NCBI GenBank assembly: GCA_030063045.1
Contig: JAQSEB010000105.1
Span: 248,001-312,000 of the forward strand
Reading direction: 5' to 3'
From: Pratylenchus scribneri
Lineage: Eukaryota > Nematoda > Chromadorea > Rhabditida > Pratylenchidae
DNA length: 64,000 bases
This document shows positions 47,263 to 60,140 of this stretch, piece after piece. Both the position numbers and the translations under genes were made by a program. The notes under the pieces are model-generated. The model had not been told where the DNA came from and ran no database searches. It was given only the letters and a program-made list of their open reading frames with translations. Within the stretch, counting starts at the first letter, position 1, and every line of letters begins with the position of its first letter.

Positions 47263-48078
47263 ATTATTATTCAACTTTTGGGCTAAAAATCTGATAAATT
47301 AGTTAATTAAAATAGGAAAAATTAATAGCGGGTGGTAGAAGAAAAATTGATTTAAAACTAAGGAAAATTTAAATAGTTTGTAAGTCTTGGTCTTGGGTAC
47401 TTAAACATAGTTTTTTCATTGGCATCATCATTCAACATCTAATAGTAAATGCAGGAAAATTGATTTTTAGATTTTAGCATGGTTTTTAAAAATTTGTTTA
47501 TGTTCTTTCATTTTTCTGTGCTAATTTATTTTATTTCGGCCTGCGGTTTCTAATAAGATCTAGCAGCAGTCTAGCCAATTCCCAATTTCACGAATAAGTA
47601 AATATTTTCGGTAATTCATTTTTCATTTTTCATGAATCCAAATCCAAAATGCAAAATCTCCAATTCAATCTTCAGCCTTTTAATTTTTCGTAATAAATGA
47701 ATAACAAGTGCAAAGCATATTAAAGATTTCAAAAAGCAGCCATCCTCCCCTCCCATCTCACCTATCGCAGAGCAAACAGTGAAAATAAGAGACACTACAG
47801 CCAACAAAAAAAAAATCAATAAAGCCAACCATGAAAATTACATGTTGGGGAGCTGTGCTTGTGCTCGCCACCTTTACTTTATTCATATTCTCCTCTCATT
47901 CCTCCACCAATCCAATAAGAAAAATAGGGGAAATAAAATAAATAGAAAAATGGTTGATATTTACAAAATTTTGCAGAAAATTTTAGAATATTAAATTTTT
48001 ATCAATTAAAAAAGAAGTTTATAATGAGCAAAATTAAAACAATTATCATTATTTTATCATCATTATGAACATTTTTTC
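47263..48078. other. upstream region of SET1
   Basis: About 800 bp between the SET1 5' end and the methionine aminopeptidase stop. It may contain a non-coding or short first SET1 exon, because an acceptor-like TTTTTAG sits just before the first confident SET1 exon. A minus-strand frame at 47616-47828 looks like a signal peptide but has no ATG. No other feature. Confidence 0.45.
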
Positions 48079-49686
<1,608 letters not shown>

Positions 49687-50280
49687 TTTAATTTTTTTAT
49701 AACAATATTTTCTTAAAAAATTGAAATATAATAAGTGGTAGGGTAGAAAGTAGAATTAAAAATCGCGCAAATAATATCATTGATCTTTATTCTTTACTCA
49801 TTCATTTCATTTACCACCAACCAAGCGTCCAGCCTTGCAATTTAAAATTATAAAGCAAAAGCATAGCATTATTTTTTCCATTCCTTTTACCTTTTATATG
49901 CCAAATGCCATGCCTCAAATCTGCTAATATAAATATTTTACATGTATTAGTTACCTAATTTGCTTGGAATTTAAAATTATTAATAAGCGATCGATATCGA
50001 TACCGAGAAATCTGAATACCGCGAGATATTTTGTTTAATAATTCCATCGAATCCGTACTGCATATTAATATAATACCACAGACAGACAATTATTGCCCAA
50101 AGCCCAACCCCAACTCTAAAAAATTAAATATCGAAATTCAAGCTATTGCGCGGTGCGAACAAAAAAATTGTGTTAATTCTTCTCGTTATTTCAATATACT
50201 TTACTTTTTATTTCCGATTTCCAAATCCAATCAAATATTTTTTTTAAATCCAGAGAATTTGTTTAATTTTAAAAAGAGAA
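49687..50280. other. intergenic, no gene recognised
   Basis: AT-rich DNA upstream of methionine aminopeptidase, presumably containing its promoter. A frame at 50031-50345 runs into the terminal repeat of the next element and is not supported. Confidence 0.5.
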
Positions 50281-50350
50281 AATATTATTTTGCCGAAAGA
50301 TTTAAATGGTTTTGCCGAAAGAATGCATTATTTTGCCGAAACTAAATAAA

Positions 50351-50604
50351 ATCGGAATATTTTTTTAGTGAACATCCCTTTAAAGTGAATGTTCATTGAA
50401 ACGAATGTTTTTATTTTTTCTGACCAAAATGAAAGGAAGGAAACAGCCAGCGATCGTCACTCTGCCCAATCAACAAGGGAAAGAGAAAAGAAAAAATAGA
50501 AAAGAGAATGGATAAGCGCCCCTTTCGATATAAAATTATTTTCTTTTCAATAAACATTCCACCAATATTTTCAAATCCTATATTCACTAAAAAAATATTC
50601 CGAT
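50351..50604. mobile_element. Nested MITE with perfect 22-bp inverted ends
   Basis: The left end ATCGGAATATTTTTTTAGTG plus AA (50351-50372) is the exact reverse complement of 50583-50604. The 254-bp element interrupts the terminal repeat of the SWIM-gene element at the position where the right arm reads AAACTAAATAATAACATT without interruption. The interior is non-coding. The target duplication is short (perhaps AATAA or TA) and uncertain. Confidence 0.8.
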
Positions 50605-50789
50605 TTTAATAACATTATTTGGCCGAAAGATTTAAATGATTTTGCCGAAAAAATGCATTATTTTGCCGAAACTAAATAAAAATATTATTTTGCCGAAAAA
50701 GTGCATTATTTTGCCGAAACTAAATAAAAACTGATTTAAATTTACACAAATTCAGATATTACCAATTAATTTACATTATTTATCTAAAA

Positions 50790-51614
50790 ATGGATGATTA
50801 TGATGTCGACGTTGTCACAAATGATGAAAATGATGAAAATTTGCTCATTTTTAATAACAACACACCAAAAAGGAAACGGCAACAAGAAGATTATGTTGAA
50901 TTTGAGCAGTTTGCAACGGATCAAGATTGGTTGAATTGGATGGCCCAACAAGACGACATGTGGTCAAGGTAAATAATAATATTTTCATTGTCAATTATTG
51001 ATCCAAATTATTTAGAAATAAATTTACTGACGGAGTGAATGTTGCAACAGAATTACAGGTTAATAAATTAAAAGAAAAATAAATTTAAAAAAATTTATGA
51101 AGAACCCAGCACAGCGACCATCAATTGGGAATGATCTGTATAAGGCCGCTTGGGAATTGAAAAAGGAAGGACGATTGACCATCGTTCAGCAGAATGAGCA
51201 AAATTTCGTCCACACAGTGATCATACCATCTGCAGCTGGGAAAGAAGAATTTGCAGGGCCTGAAGGTGTGCAAAAATTGATCGATTCATTCACCCTCTTC
51301 GGATCGGATGCAGAATTTGAAAATTGGGATCAGTACAAGCGGCTTCGTTCACAATTCCACATCATCAGACGTTGTCCAAATTGGCAAGGTTAGAAACAAT
51401 TTTTTACAAAATATATTTAAATTTTAAAGACTTCTTCATGTGCAATTGTTATACGGCTGCCAACGGGAGGCCTTGCAAGCACAGCGTATTTGCGATGTGT
51501 ATGCCCCAAGTGCATTTGAAGGAATATCCACCGGAAGTGACTTCCCAACAACTTACTCCAAACCGAAAAAGAGGCCGCCCAAAGAAAGTGGGAACAGCAT
51601 TGAATTTAAATTAA
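50790..51614 (+). CDS. SWIM zinc-finger protein of a Mutator-like element
   Basis: Four exons, 50790-50968, 51016-51058, 51103-51388 and 51430-51614, join in frame to 230 residues. The C-terminal region has the SWIM signature CxCx(n)CxH in CNCYTAANGRPCKHSVFAM, and then an AT-hook-like RKRGRPKKVG, the arrangement seen at the C terminus of MULE transposases. The N terminus is short and acidic (MDDYDVDVVTNDENDENLLI). The central part (PSIGNDLYKAAWELKKEGRL, DSFTLFGSDAEFENWDQYKR) is predicted helical. No DDE transposase catalytic core is present. SWIM domains bind DNA or protein, so it may be a DNA-binding accessory or domesticated protein. It is bracketed by inverted repeats. Confidence 0.7.
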
Positions 51615-52115
51615 ATTGATATTTTATTTCACTCTATATTTCGTGCTCCATAACATTTTATTTCCAGTCATTTTATTATTTATTTATTTTGCTCAAAAAC
51701 ACAATTGAATCTTGATTTTATTGTTGCCAAATATTTTAAATGGATAAAGATTTTCTGATTATATGCAAATCGGCCGAGTAAATTCATGTACAACCACATC
51801 CCTCTTCAATTTGAAACATTAAATAGCAAAAATTAATAATTTTTCATTTTAAATCAATTTAAACCATTCTATTCTAGAAATTTTCATTGAATTTAATTGA
51901 CTTTATCAGCTTTTATTTAGTTTCGGCAAAATAATGCACTTTTTCGGCAAAATAATATTTTTATTTAGTTTCGGCAAAATAATGCATTTTTTCGGCAAAA
52001 TCATTTAAATCTTTCGGCAAAATAATGTTATTATTTAGTTTCGGCAAAATAATGCATTCTTTCGGCAAAACCATTTAAATCTTTCGGCAAAATAATTGGC
52101 TCCCTTTTAAAAATA

Positions 52116-54499
52116 ATGGCGGCCGTCCCTAAAAAGGAACCAATTAATCAAAAGTCGGAGGTGAGAAAGGTGGAACGAGCATTGTTAGCTGCAATCAAAC
52201 ACGACATCGACACATTGGCAAAGAAATTTTTGGAATCAGAAGATTTAAGTTTGCAACGATTTGGGCGACTTTTCAATGAAATGGAATTCCCGACAATTTT
52301 CATTGGTCATTTATCATTTGCCGATTTGGTTGAGGTTTTTCAAGCTTTTCTGCTTTTATTAAATAAATTTCTTTTCAGTTCTCTGAGAATTTATTCCACT
52401 ATGCCGCTCATTACATGTTCGGCCCATTGACCAATCGAGCTGTGCCCAACTATGTTCAATTGCCAGAATTGCAGACGGAGGCTACCAAAAATAAATTGGC
52501 CCAAATGTTCCCAGGCCCAGAGCAGCGTACAAATGAACAACGCATTTTTGGCATATTCGTCACATACTGGTTTGATTAAAAGAGGAAAATAATTAAATAT
52601 TGTCAATTCCAGTCTCTACTTTGTGCAGCCCAATCAATATGTTGTGCCGGTATTCACCACCAAACTTCAATTGGATGATTTATATGAATTTATGGCCACT
52701 GTTTTGTTGCCCGATGATTATTCCGAACCACTTTATTGCCTTTTTCGCCTGGTCCAAGCAAATGCATTTGCCATTTACCCCTTCGATGGAAAGGTTTATT
52801 TTTAAAAGTGAAATTTTTCTAAACTGACTGACTAGTTTATCCAAAAATTCTTGCAAATTAGTCACTACAATTTTCTCGAAAATTTTTTTTCCAATGTAAT
52901 TTTGGCTGTTAAACCAGTTTTAATGTTAGCAAATTCAACATTTACAAATTTGAAAAATGAAGGCCAACATTCATGCATCATGCTATAAGTGCAAAATGAA
53001 TTGAAATTCATTAATCGGGAAATAATATCGATTTCCGTTCAAAGAAGCAAAAAAAAAAACACTAATTTTATTTTATATAAAAATTGCCCACATTTTTTTA
53101 CAGTTCAATCCGCTTCTGCATCGCTATTTCACTTTGTTTGACGGTGATGGTGTTGGAGGTGGCGACGAAATTGACAGTCATGAATTGGAAAATTTAGAGG
53201 ATTTGGGTCGTCTACGTGAACTCGCCAGAGATTATAACATTCAGGTTTTTGTAAAATAAATGTCATATGTCAAATAATTATTTTAAATTAAATTAATTTG
53301 GGGGGATCATTAAAATAAATAAAAATTTATTCAATTATTTTTTAACATTTTCAGCAATTGGAAAATTTGCATCAACTTTACATGGAGGAAAAAAGGCAAA
53401 ATAATTCCATTGGTTTACCACAAAGTGCATTGGCACCAAGGGAAGGGCCCCATGAAATGTTGAATCGGTTAATTCAGGTAAAAAAGGATAAATTTGTTAA
53501 ATAAAATAAATATTTTAAGGAAACCGAGGCAAAGATGCGCAATAATTCATCCGCAGGTTAGAATAATTGTGAATTTATTTTACCTAATTTTTATCAAATA
53601 AAAACATTTTTGAAATAAAGTGTCAAAATAAATTTAAAGGTGCCAATTCATCATCAATTTTGGAACAAATTAAAATGGAAAATGTCACCGGAGAACATCC
53701 AAAAACTCTGTTGAGTCGAAGGAACAAAATTCGGCAAATGGCCTTCACCCAAAACACCTCATTTCGACGCGATCGTCGGCACAGGAATATGGCAGGTGAG
53801 ATTTTAAAAAATTGATAAAAATAAAATGGATATTTGAACTCATTCTCAGCAGATGAATCGATGGATAATTACGATGAGCATCAACCTTCCAGCAGTTCGA
53901 CGATTCAACAAAAACAAAAATCACCAAGGAAGGCCATTAAAAGGGAAACAAATGAAGGTGGAGAGGAAGAGGAGGGAAAAGCCAGAAAAAGACGTCGATC
54001 AACGCGTTCAAGGACCCACGAATTTGAGGGAAGCGATGATCCAGTTGAAGCGGCCATTTTGCGAGAAATCGAAATGTTGGCAAATAGTAGCAATGAGAAT
54101 GGTGAATTTGGGAAGGGGAAATTTATTAATTTTTGAATAATTTCTCCATATATTTTTGCAGAAAATCGCCTCCTCCAAATCACAAATGAACCATCCGAAA
54201 TGGATCAAATAATGGCATCGATGCTTGTTCACACTGCTGACAATGACAATGAAATGGAAATTGATGGAGGAAGTAGCCAACCACAGCCGACGGCGGATGC
54301 CAGCAATCAACCGGGACCATCCACATCTTCCACCTCACGTGAGGAATTGGAACGTAAAATTGAGGCGATCAAAGGGAATGAGGCGGAAACGGACAAATTA
54401 TGGGCACAAATATTGGCGGAGAAAACACTCGAACAGCAACAGGAGAAGCAACAAAAGAAAAAGACGTCGAATCGTGGTAGACCCCGGAAGAAACAATGA
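52116..54499 (+). CDS. snpc-1: SNAPC1/SNAP43-like subunit of the small nuclear RNA-activating complex
   Basis: Nine exons (52116-52334, 52379-52569, 52613-52793, 53104-53244, 53355-53477, 53520-53556, 53640-53795, 53850 or 53853-54101, 54162-54499) give about 545 residues. The N-terminal third matches the SNAP43 domain: FGRLFNEMEFPTIFIGHLSF, the helical part FHYAAHYMFGPLTNRAVPNY, FVTYCLYFVQPNQYVVPV and YCLFRLVQANAFAIYPF. SNAPc binds the proximal element of snRNA promoters, and in nematodes related complexes serve splice-leader and piRNA loci. The C-terminal half is acidic and basic low complexity ending in an AT-hook-like RGRPRKK. Exon 8 starts with a tandem acceptor (CAGCAG). The right end of the SWIM-gene element lies less than 20 bp upstream of the ATG. 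The symbol follows the C. elegans naming of this subunit family. Confidence 0.8.
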
Positions 54500-55080
54500 A
54501 ATGAAAATATTGGGAATTTGTTTGAATTGGAATATTATATTTTGTTTGTTGGTATTATTTTAATTTACATTTATTGAATCGAATCAATATTATTTGTTTT
54601 ATTTGCTTAATTAAATGAGGAATAAAAGACATTTTTGTCTTATTTTTATGTTCATTTCCATTTAAGCTTGTCTTCCCCTAAAAAAGGGCAGAACATAGAA
54701 TAGTAAATTCAGCCAATTCCAAAAAATTTTATGAGTTTAGTTCCATTGTTTGATTAATTATAGCCTAAATTTTGAAGCCTACAATCGGGCAGAAGTAAAA
54801 TCAAATAAATTTATCCAATAAAATGTATTTCGTGAATTTTGGATGAAAGCTGATTGAAACAAAATTGAAGAATGCCATAAATTTGAGGTGGAAAAAAGGA
54901 AAACAAAATAATTGTTTGGGGAATATCGAAAAGAATTAGCCAAATCAAAAGTTGAGGGGATGAGAGAAGAATTTGGTTGGATAAACAAAACATAAAATTG
55001 TTTGGGCGGATTTGATGTTTTGTAAAACAAAAAAAAATTAATTTATCAAAATTTGATCAATTCCTTCCTTCCTTCCATCA
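54500..55080. other. convergent intergenic region
   Basis: AT-rich spacer between the convergent ends of SNAPC1 and the LAMP-like gene. AATAAA-like words near 54621 fit the SNAPC1 polyadenylation site. A minus-strand frame at 54779-55030 is not supported by splicing. Confidence 0.5.
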
Positions 55081-56243
55081 TTATGGCATTGAGGCATATC
55101 CTTGACATTCTGCCGTTGCCCTTTCATTCAAATATGCAATTAGCATCACCATAATCAACGTTCCGGCCAGCGAAAGGGAAATTCCAAGAATGATCTACAA
55201 AAATGAGAGAAATTCAATTAAATTAGACGAAAAAAATTACCGGAGCCAAATTGGAAGTGTGCAAATCCTCTTTGCATTGTTCGAATGCTGGAAATTATTT
55301 TTTATGAATTATATTTTACTATAAATTCTACCTTGATTTTGGTCGAATACTGGTTGGTCCTGGTCCACAAATGAAGCAATCTGAATTTAAAAATTTGTTA
55401 AATATTTTATTTTTTAAATCAAAAATTAAAGAATCACCTTCAAATTGTCGAATTGAATGATGGCAAAGTCACTCTCCCCTTTCAATGGCAATGAAAGGCA
55501 ATTTTTGGAGCAGTTGAATCTGAAAAATAAATAATTATCCACCTCATTTCATTTATTCCTTACAAGGCGGCATTTACGGCATCCCATTTCCCTTGGAATT
55601 GTTTGTCCTCCATCGACGAATAGATGTATGTGGTGGTGCCATCTTTTAAGGAAAAGGGAAAATATATTAAAATTTTATCCAATTTCCCCATCCCAAAATT
55701 TACTTGTATCTGTGGAATTCATTGATTGATTGTAGTGCACAGTGAGGGAATAATTGGCCACTTTGAAACATCCACAAGTGCCTACCTTCTCAAATTGCAA
55801 AATGATGCTCCTTGAAAATTGAAATATTTATTGAATGATAACCCATTTTATAAAACCATTTCTCCTGTGCTTCTAATGGTGACACTTCCTCCGGTTGAAA
55901 TTCTGGCACAAAATCGAGCTGAAGCTTTGACTCCTTCTCCGCACAAAAACTGCCATTCTGGTTCACCTCGACAAAGCCAAAGCCTTCTTCTGGAACCGTG
56001 AAATTGGTAAAACTCGCATACTTAAAATAATAAAATGTTTTGATGTTATTTTTATTAATATTTTTGAATTCAAACCTTATTCGTCGAATAGTACAGTGTT
56101 CCAGTGATGTTCGCCTCCAAAATCAAGCAATATTTCATGCTTGTTGAGTTGGAAACCGCAAAACGATTGCCAATAATGGTAGAAGGCATTGTTGCCAAAA
56201 AAGTGAAAGCAATCAACGGAAATAACAAAATCATTTTCATCAT
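55081..56243 (-). CDS. LAMP-like lysosomal membrane glycoprotein
   Basis: Seven to eight minus-strand exons encode about 250 residues. A signal peptide (MMKMILLFPLIAFTFLATMP) begins at the ATG at 56243. The lumenal part has many Asn-linked sequons (NST, NIT, NFT, NGS, NYS, NQS) and Cys pairs (KVGTCGCFKVANYSLTVHYN, FNCSKNCLSL). One transmembrane helix, IILGISLSLAGTLIMVMLIA, is followed by a short cytosolic tail ending GYASMP. The tail matches the GYxxPhi lysosomal sorting signal of LAMP proteins and nematode lmp genes. It likely resides in lysosome or lysosome-related membranes. Sequence identity of the lumenal domain to LAMPs could not be assessed, so the call rests on layout and tail. Confidence 0.68.
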
Positions 56244-56936
56244 TTTAGTGTTTTGCAAGTTAAATTTTCTAAAATTATAATCATCATTATTATTTATTGA
56301 AATGGATTTTGTTTTGATGTTTGAGATTATTTTGGCAGGATTTATTGGAAAAATTTATTAGGAAGATGAATCAGAATTGATCAATGATGGATTGATGAAT
56401 TGTAATTTGGAAATTGGAATGGAAAATGTTGAATAAAAATTGTAATATGTATAAACAGCCAGGTAAAATGTTGCGATTGCGATGAAGCCTAGCCTGCTTC
56501 GCTTCGTTGGATTTTGACTTTTGTTTTTGTTAAGTTGAATATTGATTTTTAGAACAGTGCTTCTGCTTACTGTGAATTTTATTTTACCACGAATCACATT
56601 TACCACGAAAATTGCTATTTGAAAATATGACGCCAAAAAAGTATTGATTGCAAATTTGAGCTTGATCCTTGATCTCGATTTATTAAAGCATTTTGCTGAT
56701 CTGCCGGATGCTCTGAATCTTACATTTACTTTTCCTTTCCCATTTATTACCCTCCCATCTACAAAACTTTTTCCTATTAGTAGAAACCATTATTAAGCTG
56801 CCAATTTCAATAGCTTTTAGCATGTTTTTTTTTACTTTAATCATTTTCGCATTCGCGCTTTATCTTTTTATATCCAACATTATCCAAACCTTTAAATTTA
56901 GTCTAATTTAAAACGTACTGATTTATTTTGCTAAAA
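56244..56936. other. divergent promoter region
   Basis: About 700 bp between the divergent LAMP-like and coiled-coil genes. It contains runs of TTT/AAA and no identifiable element. Confidence 0.45.
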
Positions 56937-57854
56937 ATGTCGGCGGAAAACAAAAACAATGATCCAAAATCGCCGAAGAACAAAAACGCTGATCAAGAAT
57001 CGATGAACGCTGATGACAAATACAAAATGCTGCTCTTAAATCGAGTGTCCGCAGAATGCAAGGTTAGCGAATATTCAGTAAAATGACAAATCATCAAAAT
57101 AATTTTCAGAAAATTGATAGCGAATGCCAAGCCAAATTAGCCGACAAAGTGCAAAAATTGTCCGACTCGGAAGGCAGCGGAGATGGCCAGCTCGCGGAAA
57201 CTGAACAATCAATGCGTGAACTTGATGCCGTTTTGCAAAGGTTTATTCCAATCAAAATAAGATTACATGGTTTTGCACTTTATTTAGTGATGCCTCTTTG
57301 ATGGATCAATCTGCCAAATTCGCCGAAGCCACCGAAACATGCATCGATAAGAAGGCAAAATGTTAGTTTCCAATTAATAATATTAACTGATTTTTTCTTA
57401 TTTAAGTCCAAAATTCACTTCTTCAACTTCGCGAGCGCATCGAGGCCACCGAAGCGAAGCAGACTGAGACTGAAATGATTGGTGCCACACTTCCATCCCA
57501 GGCAATGCTTTTCAAGATTGACGAAGGTAAATAATGAATAACCAAATATTCTAAATGTTCTCGTCATTTTCAGAACTGAAGAATTACAATGAGGCCATCA
57601 ACGAGCTGGAAGAACTGCGAGCAAAAATTGTGGAGGCCAAACGCAAACGGGACTTGAATGCGGCGAATTTGGCAGTGGCAAAGAGAACGGAAGAAGGATT
57701 GGTGAAGAAGGCGGATGAATTGCAGGAATATTTGAACGAATTGCGCCAGAAACGTCTGAAGCAAATGGCACCAAAGGAAGAAATGCCAGCAGATGAAGAA
57801 GAAATGCAAGAAAGTATGGAAGAGCCCGCCGATGTTGCCTCACCCGGCGATTAA
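56937..57854 (+). CDS. Coiled-coil protein, unknown
   Basis: Five exons, 56937-57062, 57110-57240, 57288-57361, 57407-57526 and 57574-57854, give 243 residues. After a charged N terminus (MSAENKNNDPKSPKNKNADQ) almost all of it is predicted coiled coil (LADKVQKLSDSEGSGDGQLA, LLQLRERIEATEAKQTETEM, ELEELRAKIVEAKRKRDLNA, KADELQEYLNELRQKRLKQM). The C terminus is acidic with Met/Pro repeats. No signal peptide. It could be a kinetochore, cytoskeletal or vesicle-tether component, but no family match is recognised. Confidence 0.68.
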
Positions 57855-58081
57855 AATCGATTCCGATGATTTTGGCGCACATTTGTTGAATTGTTAATTT
57901 TTGAATTATGTATTTTTGTTGCAACCATTTTGAATAAAAATTTGGGGAAGAGGGAGAAACTATGCATTATTAAACATTTATCAATGTTTGTTTTATACTT
58001 TTTACCATTTAATTTTCTCATTTTTATCTTATTGTTATGTTTTCATTTACAGTTTTTGACAAATATACCAACCATATAAAA
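57855..58081. other. short intergenic spacer between same-strand genes
   Basis: Only 227 bp separate the coiled-coil and F-box-like genes, both on the plus strand. Such short gaps occur in nematode operons, but the spacing is not diagnostic. An AATAAA near 57934 fits the upstream gene's 3' end. Confidence 0.4.
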
Positions 58082-59620
58082 ATGTCTGATCGTCCAAATA
58101 CTTCACAACAACAAATGAAACAAAAGCTTGAAGAAGAGAAATCGGCTGATTTGGAAGAAGAGAAATTGGATGCAAAGAAAGCAAAAATGATGAAAGAAAT
58201 TGCCGAATCAAAGAATACCAAAATGCTGGAAGCAATTGAAGCGATTCTGATGAAATACCAAGTTTGCAAAAACGAACATTTTAATTTACTAATTTTTCAA
58301 TTAAGCAGCAGCAGAATGATCCAACACAACAAATTCCACCAAGTCCATGTTCATCGCAACAATTGGAATTAATGCCTGCAGGGAAGTCCGTGGATTTATT
58401 CACCGAATTGAAAGAGAAAATTCCTGCAAAAGGCGGAGGAAAACGGTTAAAATTATTCAAAACAAACCGTTTCAATACTAAAAAATATATTCAGTATACC
58501 AAATTGGCTCTTGGACACACTTGAATGGCCCAAACGAAGGGAAATGGCCGACTCCGCAATGTGTACCGCAAGTTGGACATTCGCATTCCTTTGTTGGCCG
58601 AAACTCCATGGAAAAGTGAAGCCATACAAAGTCGATTATCCGCTGGAATTTTGGTTGGAAGAAAACAATGAAGGCAATTATCAAGCCAAACTGCTGATAG
58701 AAGAAAATTGGGACAACCCTCTCCCAATTGCTACTGTTCCACCGCCACCCTACATCATCGGATTTGACAAAATTCTCATTCAGTAAGAATTATTTAATCA
58801 ATTAATAATTATAATTTATAATTAATTACAGCTATTTGGATGGTCAATTTATGCACTTCATTGAATGCATTCAGTCAAAATTAAATGGAATTTCACTGTC
58901 CTACGACTTCATCCATATTCACCCCTGGCATTCCACGGAGCAAATTGGCCAAACTCGCCGTATATTCGAAATGCTGGCACCGAAAGCTACTTCATTTTCG
59001 CATCATCAGTTGTTTCGTTTTTTGCGAAAACCTCAATCACCTGCTCTACTCGAAAATGTTCAATCAATAATGGACGTGATCGAACCAAATGAAGTTGATA
59101 TCGATGAGTTGGTCAAATGGCTGGTCAAATCGCGTGCTGATCAAAAGCCAAAAATACTCGAATTTGGTAGTCTACAAGCGGTAATGGGACTCATTTTCAT
59201 TCGCAAAATCCTGGAGGTTTACTTAATTTTATTTAATTAATTAATAATTTATTAATATTAGCAATTCCATGTCTCAACTCAATCGGCCAATTTCATAATA
59301 CCATTCGTTGATTTGGCGCAAGGCGGTTTCATTCTGGAAAATGTACAAACTGGAGAAGTCCTCGAACTTTACCCAAATCCAAATGCCAATGCAATTCGAG
59401 AGGATATGGACGAGGAATATCGAGAGCCGCATCAATTCCTAGTTCGACATCCAAAAGGCCAAGAATACTTGAAGGCGGATTGGGAGGAACAAGTGCTGCA
59501 ACAATATAAATTGCCTCATGTCGGAATAGAAATCCAAGAAATCGGGGTTAGTCAAATATATAAATTTTAAATATTTAATTCATTTTTAAAATTAAGGAAT
59601 TCACTCAAAACTTCGCTTGA
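58082..59620 (+). CDS. F-box-like protein of the tylenchid-expanded family
   Basis: Six exons, 58082-58261, 58306-58445, 58495-58782, 58832-59216, 59262-59546 and 59597-59620, give 433 residues. A charged helix (MKQKLEEEKSADLEEEKLDA) precedes a segment RIPNWLLDTLEWPKRREMAD followed by aromatic residues that resembles an F-box. The C-terminal half has WLVKSRADQKPKILEF and GGFILENVQTGEVLELYPN, like the repeat-rich domain of F-box proteins that are greatly expanded in cyst and root-knot nematodes. Such proteins would connect substrates to SCF ubiquitin ligases. The F-box call is from motif shape, not a scored match. The exon 3 start is set by frame. Confidence 0.55.
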
Positions 59621-60140
59621 GAATAATGGTCAGAAGCGATAATAAGAATCGAGGAATGAAGAACGCACATAATATAATCCCATTGACTTATTTTGATTAT
59701 AAATCCTATTGTTTTTGGACCGATAATATTCCATCTCATTTCATGATTTTGTTTTCCTTAAATAAATAAATGACTTGTTTTGAATGTGCCCTGTATTTTG
59801 AACTTTTAAATGAACTAGTTGGTATTTTAAAAAATGGATGTGGATGGTTTAAAAAGGGGTTCCATCGCTCATGATAATTTACGACAAAGAATATTCCATC
59901 GCGATTTTTCCAAATAAATATTCCAAATTAATTACAATTAAAAATATCCAGAATTTATCAAAAAATAATATGAGATGATAGGTTCAATAACAATAATGTT
60001 TTTGGCTGAATTGGTAATTAAAAGAGAAGATATTAAAGCCAAAAATAAAATATGTGACCAAATATTTAAAATATTGATTTTTGATGTTGGCATTTAACAA
60101 TAAGGCAAATTTCATTCTTTTTCTTTTCCACTTTCGTCGC
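59621..60140. other. convergent intergenic region
   Basis: AT-rich spacer between the F-box-like gene and the end of the HP1-like gene. No supported feature. Confidence 0.5.

Larger units (their letters stand above)
50281..52098. mobile_element. Transposon-like element with GCCGAAA terminal repeats, carrying a SWIM gene
   Basis: Both ends are built from the words TTTTGCCGAAAGATTTAAAT, TTTTGCCGAAAGAATGCATT and TTTTGCCGAAACTAAATAA. The right arm (about 51905-52098) is the reverse complement of the left arm (50281-50350 plus 50605-50735). The left arm is split by a separate 254-bp insertion. The arms flank one gene (50790-51614). A possible 9-bp target repeat TTTTAAAAA lies just outside both ends (about 50267 and 52105), offset by several unmatched bases, so it is uncertain. 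Inverted ends plus a SWIM zinc-finger gene suggest a Mutator-like element that has lost its catalytic domain. Confidence 0.7.

Noticed and set aside
47616..47828. Minus-strand frame resembling a signal peptide (LALLIFFLLAVVSLIFTVCS)
   Set aside because: It begins with TTG, not ATG, has no upstream ATG in frame and no splice partner; likely part of the SET1 upstream region.
50031..50345. 104-codon frame entering the SWIM-element terminal repeat
   Set aside because: It runs through AT-rich flank into the repeat arm, has no splice partner and no recognisable motif.
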